Below, piece after piece: positions 31,989 through 39,300 of a DNA stretch of 64,000 nucleotides. A model generated the notes under the pieces. The model was not told the origin of the DNA. It did not search any database and saw only the letters and a list, made by a program, of their open reading frames with translations. How positions within the stretch are numbered: position 1 is the stretch's first letter; every line of letters begins with the position of its first letter. Origin of the DNA: Phycisphaerales bacterium Planc_01 (lineage in GTDB: Bacteria; Planctomycetota; Phycisphaerae; Sedimentisphaerales; Anaerobacaceae); contig LVBB01000148.1 of the NCBI GenBank assembly GCA_001603075.1, positions 142,525 to 206,524 on the forward strand. The letters are read 5' to 3'. The position numbers were made by a program, and so were the translations under genes.

Positions 31989-34088
31989 ATGTGTATGAGA
32001 CCACACCTTCGTTCGCACGGAGTCGCACTGATCCTTATCCTCATCAGCGCTGCCATCGGGATGCGCGCAAAGGAGCCGATAGAGGACGAACCAGATTGGT
32101 GGACCATGCAGCGCGACCTCGTCAGCCTGATCGCTGATCAGAACCTCGACATTATCGATCTGGCGCAGGCGGCCGCCGGCATATCGCCCCAGACGGGCCG
32201 GGTGGCCATGTTCAAGTTGAATGTGCTGATGCGCGCAGGCATGCATGCGGACGCAGCCAAGGCACTCAGAGAACTGAAGTTGCTCTGCCCCGACCTGGAC
32301 AACTACCAGGTCACGCAGATCTACTATGCCGCCTGTGACGAGTTCCTGGCATGGGAATTGGCCCAGAGGGTGGTCGAGGTTTTCGCGGATAACGTCTCTG
32401 AGTTGAACCTGGAGAATCGGCTCCTGGAGCACCTCTTGGAGTCCGGGCGCAACATCGAGGAGATCGACCGCTGGTTGGCGGGTATGCCTACAGGCCGGGA
32501 TGGGTTCTGGATCAAAGAACGACTGCGGTTCAGCAACGTTCACGGCCGAGCGCAACGCCTGATCGAGGAGCTGACTGGGCACATCAGGCGAGACCCAAAC
32601 AACATTGAGCATGTCATTGTTTTCCTGGATGGTCTGGCCGGCGCGCGACATACCGGACAAGAAAGTTGGGACCTGTCATGGCTGCCCGAAACGATTCACC
32701 CACGCCTGGCCACGCAGATGGAGAGGATCGCCTCGCGACTACAGATGCTCGCCCAATGGCAGACCTCTGCAACCTTCTACAGACAGGCGGTTGACATGTC
32801 TCTGACGGACGAGGAAGTGCAGGACCGCGGAGCGAATCACCAGATGTACATGCCGCCCGAGAAGGTGCGAGCCGCCTTCGACGCACAAGTCCGGGATGGG
32901 CTGGCCAAGTGTCTCCTCGAAATGGACCGAGCCGAGGAGGCGCAGAAATGGATGGTCGAATCCGCCGACATTCGCGCCGAGCACGGGTTCGGCCTCCATG
33001 CCCTGTTCGCCGGTCAAGTCCAGCAGGCCAGCGGCCAGCGCGTCATCGAGCGCCGGATGTGGGAGGAAGAAGAGCAGCGAGCCGACGACCCGGAGTACTG
33101 GCGCCGACGTGCTCTGTACTACCGCGGCCGAAACGAACCGGATCAAGAGGAATATGCGTTGCAGAGAGGCTTGGCTCTCACCACACCACAGCCTCGTCCG
33201 CAGACGGCGTCCAAAGGATACACGGACATGCGCCGCTGGCTGCTCGGTGACTACGCCCATTTCCTCATGCGGATGGATCGAACGCCTGAGGCGGTAGCCC
33301 TGTTGCGAAGCGAGATCGAACAGGCGCCCGCTGAGGCTCTGTCGGCAGAGAGAGCGGCCAACTTGCTGGCCTTCACATTCGAGAAACATGTCACCGCCGG
33401 CGACGCACTGCTATGGACCTGGCTGGCACATCGCCCCAAGTGGGAGCACACGGAGAGCCGCCTGCTTTGGCGGATGCTGGAAAGCGTCCCGCGAGAGGGT
33501 TTGGAGCCATATTTCGAGCAGGCCGAGTCTTTGGCCAGCCAAGCCGACCCGAGCCGGGCGACCGCGCTGGGTTGGATCATGAATCGCATGGGACATCCGA
33601 AACGCTCCATTGCTCTGCTGGAGTATGCGGTCGAGAAGGCTTCTAACAGCGAACTCAGGGAGGAGGCCACGTTCACGCTCTTCGAGTCGTGTCTGGACGC
33701 GGGCCACTGGAAGCGGGCCGAACAGATCTTCCCGGAGGCCCGCAAGCGACTCTCACCGACGGAAGTACCCACTTGGTGTTCCCGCATCGCCGCCGTGGCT
33801 GGCCAAGCAGGAGATCGAGACGATGCGCTGCGCATCTGGAGGGTAGCCGCCCGATTGAACCCTTCGGACCTGACGTCTCTGCCCGCTCTCGCCGCTGCAG
33901 GATTACACGATCAGCTTGCTGCCTTCTACTGGGACATGGCCACCAAGCTGCCATCTTCAGAGACTCCGCCGCGGGCCTTGACGATGCTTGGCGATCGCGT
34001 CATCGAATCCGAGCCGGCCCCATCTGAAGCGATACCTTTTCCCTTGCCCCCAAGGGTCTCACCGATCACAATGACTCCCACAAGATGA
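31989..34088 (+). CDS. Exported TPR-rich hypothetical protein
   Basis: 699 residues from ATG 31989; a second ATG two codons on (31995) is equally possible, and the frame is open back to 31797. The N-terminus is a signal peptide (HGVALILILISAAIGMRA). The rest is almost all helical repeats of TPR type, e.g. HADAAKALRELKLLCPDLDNY, RDDALRIWRVAARLNPSDLTSLPAL. No catalytic motif. It sits between GH106 and GH29 on the same strand and may serve as a periplasmic scaffold for them; that is a guess from position. Confidence 0.7.
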   Translation: MCMRPHLRSHGVALILILISAAIGMRAKEPIEDEPDWWTMQRDLVSLIADQNLDIIDLAQAAAGISPQTGRVAMFKLNVLMRAGMHADAAKALRELKLLCPDLDNYQVTQIYYAACDEFLAWELAQRVVEVFADNVSELNLENRLLEHLLESGRNIEEIDRWLAGMPTGRDGFWIKERLRFSNVHGRAQRLIEELTGHIRRDPNNIEHVIVFLDGLAGARHTGQESWDLSWLPETIHPRLATQMERIASRLQMLAQWQTSATFYRQAVDMSLTDEEVQDRGANHQMYMPPEKVRAAFDAQVRDGLAKCLLEMDRAEEAQKWMVESADIRAEHGFGLHALFAGQVQQASGQRVIERRMWEEEEQRADDPEYWRRRALYYRGRNEPDQEEYALQRGLALTTPQPRPQTASKGYTDMRRWLLGDYAHFLMRMDRTPEAVALLRSEIEQAPAEALSAERAANLLAFTFEKHVTAGDALLWTWLAHRPKWEHTESRLLWRMLESVPREGLEPYFEQAESLASQADPSRATALGWIMNRMGHPKRSIALLEYAVEKASNSELREEATFTLFESCLDAGHWKRAEQIFPEARKRLSPTEVPTWCSRIAAVAGQAGDRDDALRIWRVAARLNPSDLTSLPALAAAGLHDQLAAFYWDMATKLPSSETPPRALTMLGDRVIESEPAPSEAIPFPLPPRVSPITMTPTR

Positions 34089-34147
34089 GCACGTCCTCAT
34101 CATAGATACGCATATCCTGTTCGAAAAGAGAAACGAAGGAGAGCACC

Positions 34148-35548
34148 ATGAGCAGATCGACACCCCCCCTGCGAACCCCCGTGACAATCGCGCTGGCGAT
34201 GGCACTGGCCGGTTCGCTGTTCGTTCAGAGCACGTATGCCGAGACCCAGGAACAGCGGGACGCTCGAATGCAGTGGTGGCGGGAGGCGCGGTTCGGGATG
34301 TTCGTCCACTGGGGCCTGTATTCCGGCCTGGCCGGAACGTGGAACGACAAGCCCGTCGGTACGCGCGGCGGGATGGAGTGGCTCCAGCAGCGGGTCCGCG
34401 CCGACACGTGGGAGTACGCCCATCAGGCGGTGCCGAAGTTCCAGCCGGCCGAGGGCTTCGCCACCGAATGGGCGAAGCTCGCCAAGGAGGCGGGCTGCCG
34501 CTACGTGGTCTTCACGACCAAGCACCACGACGGGTTCGGCCTGTTCGACTCGCAGTACACCACCTACGATGCCCGCGACCTCGTGGGCCGCGACCTGTGC
34601 AAGGAGATCACCGATGCGATCCGCGCCGAAGGGATGAAGGTGGGCTATTACCACTCGGTCATCGACTGGCACCACCCGCAGTACGACTACGACAAGGCCA
34701 ACCAGTTGCCCCACCCGCTTCGCGGCCGGCCCTCGCCGAACGGCCCGCGCCACCACGACATCTACGTGGACTATCTGCACCAGCAGGCCCGCGAGCTGTT
34801 CAGCAACTACGGCACGCTCGACGTCATCTGGTGGGACTATTCCAAGGAGGGCAACGAGGGGCCGTTCTGGCGGTCGGATGAGCTGATGGCGATGGCCCGG
34901 CAGTTGCAGCCAGGGATCATCTCGAACAACCGCCTCTATCACATCCCGGACATCGAGAAGGACGACTCCTCGGACCGGCTGCGAAAGTGGAAGCCCGAGC
35001 ACGGCGACTTCACCACGCCGGAACAGACCATTCCCGCGACCGGCATCCCCGGCGTCGACTGGGAAGTCTGCATGACGATGAACACCACCTGGGGCTACTC
35101 CGACCACGACGACGCCTGGAAGTCCAACGAGACGTTGATCCGCAACCTCGTCGACATCGTCTCCAAAGGCGGCAACTACCTGCTCAACATCGGACCCAAA
35201 GGCGACGGCTCGATCCCTCACCAGAGCATCGACTCGATGCGCGTCATCGGCAAGTGGATGGCCGTCAACGGCGAGGCGATCTACGAGACGACCGCCAGCC
35301 CATTCGAGCAGCCCGCCTGGGGCCGCTACACGAAGAAGCCGGGCAAGCTCTACGCTCACATCTTTACGTGGCCGGCCGACGGCAAGCTGTTCGTCCCGCT
35401 CACGGGGCAGCGCATTGCCAAGGCCTACCTGCTGGCCGACGCCGGCCGCGCGGCGCTCAAGACGCAGACCACTCCGGACGGCGTGACGATCCAACTGCCC
35501 AGCCGGGCGCCGGACGCCATCGCTTCGGTGATCGCAATCGAGTACTGA
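34148..35548 (+). CDS. Alpha-L-fucosidase, GH29, exported
   Basis: 466 residues; AGGAGA precedes the ATG. Signal peptide VTIALAMALAGSLFVQSTYA. The GH29 barrel shows WWREARFGMFVHWGLYSGLAG, FTTKHHDGFGLFDS, VIWWDYS with likely nucleophile Asp230, and RNLVDIVSKGGNYLLNIGPKGDG, followed by a small C-terminal beta domain. It is close to the groEL-linked homologue at 3024 over the whole length but has a normal signal peptide instead of a lipobox. It ends 3 nt before the next hydrolase gene, so both are probably translated from one mRNA. Confidence 0.95.
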   Translation: MSRSTPPLRTPVTIALAMALAGSLFVQSTYAETQEQRDARMQWWREARFGMFVHWGLYSGLAGTWNDKPVGTRGGMEWLQQRVRADTWEYAHQAVPKFQPAEGFATEWAKLAKEAGCRYVVFTTKHHDGFGLFDSQYTTYDARDLVGRDLCKEITDAIRAEGMKVGYYHSVIDWHHPQYDYDKANQLPHPLRGRPSPNGPRHHDIYVDYLHQQARELFSNYGTLDVIWWDYSKEGNEGPFWRSDELMAMARQLQPGIISNNRLYHIPDIEKDDSSDRLRKWKPEHGDFTTPEQTIPATGIPGVDWEVCMTMNTTWGYSDHDDAWKSNETLIRNLVDIVSKGGNYLLNIGPKGDGSIPHQSIDSMRVIGKWMAVNGEAIYETTASPFEQPAWGRYTKKPGKLYAHIFTWPADGKLFVPLTGQRIAKAYLLADAGRAALKTQTTPDGVTIQLPSRAPDAIASVIAIEY

Positions 35549-35551
35549 CCG

Positions 35552-36988
35552 ATGAACAAGACACAACGAATCGTGCTGATTGTTGCCAGCATCATGCTGG
35601 CGAGGGCGAATCATGATTCGCCCCTACGCGCGGCGGCGCAGGACGACCTGGCCTCGTTCGTCGTCATCAGTCCACGCGACAACCGCTACTTCGAGCTGTC
35701 CAATGGCCGTCCTTATGTCCCCATCGGGTTCAATCTGGTCGATCCGCCCAGGGAACTGGAATTCGACCGTCTCTTCGAGATCATGGCGGCCAGCCGCATC
35801 AACTACGTGCGCGTCTGGCTGGGACACAACAACTGGAACGTCGAGCGCGACAAGCCCCTGCAATTCGATCCGGAGCGGGCCCGCGTCATCGACCGCTTCC
35901 TCGCGATGGCGAGGGCCAACGGCATCCGCGTCAAGATGTGCCTCGAACACTTCCGCGACATCCGCGCCGAGCGGCAGCGCTGGTCCGACAACACGATCTA
36001 TCACAAGGCCAACGGCGGCCTCTACGAGAGCATGCACGAGTATCTCTCAACCAGCCGGGGTCGCGACCACTTCAAAGCCAAGCTCGACTGGTACGCCGAG
36101 CGCTATGGTGATGAGCCGGCGGTCTTCGCGTGGGAACTGTGGAACGAAATGGACGCGGTGCGCGATTCCGAGTGGCTCGACTGGACGCGGGCGATGCTGC
36201 CCGAACTGAAACGTCGATTTCCGCGCAACCTCGCCATCCAGAGCCTCGGCAGCTACGATGGGGAGAACAAACGCAGCAGCTATCGCACGCTGTGCCTGCT
36301 GGAGGACAACGACGTCGCCCAGGTGCATCGCTACCTCGACGAAGGCGCCGGCTGGGCGATCTGTCACGGCCCGGTCGATGTCCTGGCCGCGCAGTCCGTC
36401 CATGAACTGATCGCGTTTGACGCGGGCAAGCCGATCATCCTGACCGAGACCGGGGCCGTCAAGCCCCGGCACGCGGGCTGTTCGGAACTGTACGCCAAGG
36501 ACCCCGACGGCACGCTCCTGCACGACATGCTTTTCTCGCCGTTCTTCAGCGGGGCCGCCGGGCCCGGCCACGTCTGGTGGTGGCGCCAGGCCATCGAGCA
36601 GCCGAACCTGTGGCATCACTTCGCACGGTTCGCCCGCACGGTCGAGGGGCTCGACCCGCCCGCCGAGGCGTTCAAGCCGGTCACGATCGCGCACGACCGG
36701 CTGCGCATCTACGGCCTGGCCGGCCGCAAGACATTCCTCGCCTGGTGCCGCGATGCACGCAACGACTGGCGAACCGAACTGGTCGAGGGCCACAAGCCCG
36801 ATACGCTGAGCGACGTCCGGATCGACCTGTCGAGCATCCCGATTCCCGCTGGGGCAAACGTGCAGCTTTACGATCCCTGGACCGACACGCGATCTGAAGT
36901 AACGCCCCGCGACGGCACCGTCACCATCCCGTCGCTGCGCCGATCCGCCGTCCTGCGCGTCGAATCGAGGATACTGCCTGCTCGGTGA
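35552..36988 (+). CDS. GH5-like (clan GH-A) glycoside hydrolase
   Basis: 478 residues. A (beta/alpha)8 barrel with clan-A signature residues: acid/base Glu199 in WELWNEMDAV and nucleophile Glu299 in IILTETGAV. The N-terminal domain block ISPRDNRYFELSNGRPYVPIGFN is common in cellulase-like planctomycete enzymes; the C-terminus has a short beta-sandwich. The leader (IVLIVASIMLA) runs into ARANHDSPLRAAAQ, which is encoded by a 20-bp palindrome (35604-35623). It starts 3 nt after the GH29 gene. Substrate unknown; context suggests a fucose- or rhamnose-containing glycan. Confidence 0.83.
   Translation: MNKTQRIVLIVASIMLARANHDSPLRAAAQDDLASFVVISPRDNRYFELSNGRPYVPIGFNLVDPPRELEFDRLFEIMAASRINYVRVWLGHNNWNVERDKPLQFDPERARVIDRFLAMARANGIRVKMCLEHFRDIRAERQRWSDNTIYHKANGGLYESMHEYLSTSRGRDHFKAKLDWYAERYGDEPAVFAWELWNEMDAVRDSEWLDWTRAMLPELKRRFPRNLAIQSLGSYDGENKRSSYRTLCLLEDNDVAQVHRYLDEGAGWAICHGPVDVLAAQSVHELIAFDAGKPIILTETGAVKPRHAGCSELYAKDPDGTLLHDMLFSPFFSGAAGPGHVWWWRQAIEQPNLWHHFARFARTVEGLDPPAEAFKPVTIAHDRLRIYGLAGRKTFLAWCRDARNDWRTELVEGHKPDTLSDVRIDLSSIPIPAGANVQLYDPWTDTRSEVTPRDGTVTIPSLRRSAVLRVESRILPAR
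35604..35623. repeat. Perfect 20-bp palindrome of extragenic type inside a coding sequence
   Basis: GGGCGAATCATGATTCGCCC is perfectly self-complementary and flanked by GCGA and CTACGC. The core G(G)GGCGAnnn...TCGCCCCTACG matches the palindrome at 58482-58526, suggesting a repeated, possibly mobile palindromic element. Here it codes for residues just after the leader of the GH5-like protein. Confidence 0.6.
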
Positions 36989-37008
36989 GCACGATGGAGA
37001 ATGGAACC

Positions 37009-37809
37009 ATGAGCAAGACGGAGATCATCTTGTTCAGCCTCGTCCTCGCAACCGCGGGTTGCGGCACGTTGCCGGACGGCAGCCGATGGGGCCAGAATGC
37101 CTTCACCTGCTTCGACTCAGACCGCATCGCCAAGGCGGCCAAGAACGCCTTCTTCAGTCCCCACACGCTCATCCCACTGGCGGGCGCAGCAATGTTCGCC
37201 ATCGACGACTTCGACGAGAGAGTCTCCGACTGGGCGACCGATCATACCCCCGTCTTCGGCTCAGAAGAAGACGCCCGGCAAGCCAGTAATGATCTCAAGA
37301 CCTTCCTGGCCGTCGAGACCCTGGTGACGGCGCTGGCCACCCCGAGCGGCGACGAGGCCGGACCGTGGGTATACGCCAAGCTGAAGGGATTGGCCGTCGA
37401 GGGTGGCGCGATCGGGCTGACACAGACTCTGACCGGGGCGATGAAGAGCGCAATCAGCCGGGACCGCCCGAACCAGGAAAACGACAACAGCTTCCCCTCG
37501 GGCCACAGCTCCTCCGCCTTTGCCTACGCCACGCTCTCGAACCGGAATCTGGATTCCATCGACCTGCCGACAGGCGTTCGACCGGTGCTGCAGACCGGCA
37601 ACGTCATCCTCGCTGGCGGCGTTGCGTGGGCGCGAGTCGAGGGACGCAAGCACTACCCATCGGACGTCCTGTTCGGCGCCGCGCTCGCGCACTTCGTTAC
37701 CGCCTTCATTCACGACGCCTTCATGAACCTTCCCGACCCGGACCGGGCCAGCCTGACGGCATTCCCTGTCGATGCCGGCGCCGGAATCCAGTTGGCCATT
37801 CGTTTCTGA
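37009..37809 (+). CDS. PAP2-family phosphatase lipoprotein
   Basis: 266 residues from ATG 37009 (GGAG nine nt upstream); in-frame GTG 36985 and ATG 36994 overlap or abut the previous gene. Lipoprotein signal LFSLVLATAGC. The three PAP2 phosphatase motifs are present: KSAISRDRP (Lys146), PSGHSS (His166) and ARVEGRKHYPSD. Such enzymes remove phosphate from lipid phosphates or undecaprenyl pyrophosphate at the membrane; this one is lipid-anchored with few transmembrane segments. It follows the GH5-like gene closely but its link to sugar breakdown is unclear. Confidence 0.85.
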   Translation: MSKTEIILFSLVLATAGCGTLPDGSRWGQNAFTCFDSDRIAKAAKNAFFSPHTLIPLAGAAMFAIDDFDERVSDWATDHTPVFGSEEDARQASNDLKTFLAVETLVTALATPSGDEAGPWVYAKLKGLAVEGGAIGLTQTLTGAMKSAISRDRPNQENDNSFPSGHSSSAFAYATLSNRNLDSIDLPTGVRPVLQTGNVILAGGVAWARVEGRKHYPSDVLFGAALAHFVTAFIHDAFMNLPDPDRASLTAFPVDAGAGIQLAIRF

Positions 37810-37853
37810 GCGGATCAGCTCAGTTGTATCTATGGCCCTCGCGTCCGATCCGG

Positions 37854-37859
37854 TATAAT
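37854..37859 (+). promoter_or_regulatory. -10 box upstream of the Tat-exported Gfo/Idh gene
   Basis: TATAAT in a GGTATAATG context, about 78 nt before the ATG at 37937. No convincing -35 at the right distance (TTGTAT is 24 nt away), so activator dependence is possible. Confidence 0.4.
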
Positions 37860-37936
37860 GGCGAGTGCCATCCCCAAGGCTCCGTTTCACTACGCCTTGA
37901 GGCATGCCACCCAACCGACAGGGGAAAGGAGAACCG

Positions 37937-39250
37937 ATGGAGACGCAAGACAGATCGCGAATCGGCCGGATTTCGCGCCGACAGTTCCTCCGCAGTTCGG
38001 TAACCGCCGCCTCGGTGACGGCGCTGACGGCTGCGTTGCAGGCGCGGGCGTATGCAGGCGGGACCGCGGCCATGCGCATCGGCCTGATCGGCTGCGGCGG
38101 GCGCGGCGCCGGCGCCGCGGTCCAGGCGCTCAACGCCTGTCCGCGTGCCCGGCTCACCGCCATGGCCGACGCCTTTGAAGATCGGCTCAACCGAAGTCTT
38201 CAGAGTGTTTCCAAAGAGCACCCGGACCGCGTGGACGTGCCGTCCGACCGCCGCTTCTTCGGCATGGACGGCTACGCCCGCGTAATGGATTCGGACGTGG
38301 ACCTCGTGATCCTGGCGACCCCACCCGGATTTCGCCCGCAGCAGTTCGAGGCGGCGGTGGCCGCGGGCAAGCACGTGTTCATGGAGAAGCCCGTGGCGGT
38401 GGACGTGCCCGGCATCCGCAAGGTGGCCGCCGCCAACGAGCGGGCCAAGGCCAAAGGCCTGGCCGTGGCGGTGGGCCTGAACATTCGCCACCAGAACAAC
38501 GCCCGCGAGGTGATCGCCCGCGTCCACGACGGCGCCATCGGCCGGATCATGTTCCTGCGCGCCTACGGCACCAATGCCGGCGTGTGGGTCCATCGACGCC
38601 AGAGTGCCGAGAGCGAGATGGAATACCAGATGCGCAACTGGTACTACTTCAACTGGCTCTGCGGCGACCTGATCGTCGAGCAGACCGTCCATGCGCTCGA
38701 TCTGGTCGATTGGGCCAAAGGCAACCACCCGGTGGAAGCTCGGGGCATGGGCGGACGGCAGGTGCGCGTCGGGCCCGACTGCGGCGAGATTTACGACCAC
38801 CACGCGGTCGAGTACACCTATGGGGACGGGACCAAGATGTTCCTGTTCTGCGGGCACCTCCCCAATTGCTGGAGCAGCTTCGGCGGCATCGCCCACGGCA
38901 CGAAGGGCCAGGCCGATCTGGGCAGCGGCGTGCTGGCCGTGCAGGGCGAGAAACCCGTTCGATTCGATCCGGGCGTCGCGGGCCATCAGGCCGAACACGA
39001 CCACCTGTTTGCGGCACTCGACGCGGGTGAGGCGTACAACGAAGGCGACTACGGCGTCAGCAGCACGATGACCGCGATCCTCGGGCGTATGGCGACCTAC
39101 TCCGGGCAGATCGTGACATGGGACGACGCCATGAAGTCCGAGACCGATCTCGGTCCGGATCGTTACCATTGGGACGCCGCCCCTCCCGTCACGCCGGGCC
39201 CCGATGGGCTGTATGCCTGTGCCATGCCCGGCCGGACGAAGCCCTATTGA
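37937..39250 (+). CDS. Gfo/Idh/MocA oxidoreductase with Tat signal
   Basis: 437 residues from ATG 37937; AAGGAG lies 6 nt upstream. A twin-arginine signal (ISRRQFLRSS, Arg14-Arg15, then an Ala-rich h-region) sends the folded, cofactor-loaded enzyme out of the cytoplasm. The Rossmann motif is MRIGLIGCGGRGAG (about 46-59), and the catalytic EKP is present in VFMEKPVAVDVPG. The C-terminal Gfo/Idh/MocA domain includes the HHAVEYTYGDGTKMFLFCGH block. Planctomycete relatives act on sugars or sugar derivatives. Unlike the paralogue at 17201 it keeps the catalytic lysine. Confidence 0.92.
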   Translation: METQDRSRIGRISRRQFLRSSVTAASVTALTAALQARAYAGGTAAMRIGLIGCGGRGAGAAVQALNACPRARLTAMADAFEDRLNRSLQSVSKEHPDRVDVPSDRRFFGMDGYARVMDSDVDLVILATPPGFRPQQFEAAVAAGKHVFMEKPVAVDVPGIRKVAAANERAKAKGLAVAVGLNIRHQNNAREVIARVHDGAIGRIMFLRAYGTNAGVWVHRRQSAESEMEYQMRNWYYFNWLCGDLIVEQTVHALDLVDWAKGNHPVEARGMGGRQVRVGPDCGEIYDHHAVEYTYGDGTKMFLFCGHLPNCWSSFGGIAHGTKGQADLGSGVLAVQGEKPVRFDPGVAGHQAEHDHLFAALDAGEAYNEGDYGVSSTMTAILGRMATYSGQIVTWDDAMKSETDLGPDRYHWDAAPPVTPGPDGLYACAMPGRTKPY

Positions 39251-39300
39251 GCATTCCGCGTCGGCAGCAAGTGACAACACGATAGAGGTATACCGAAACG

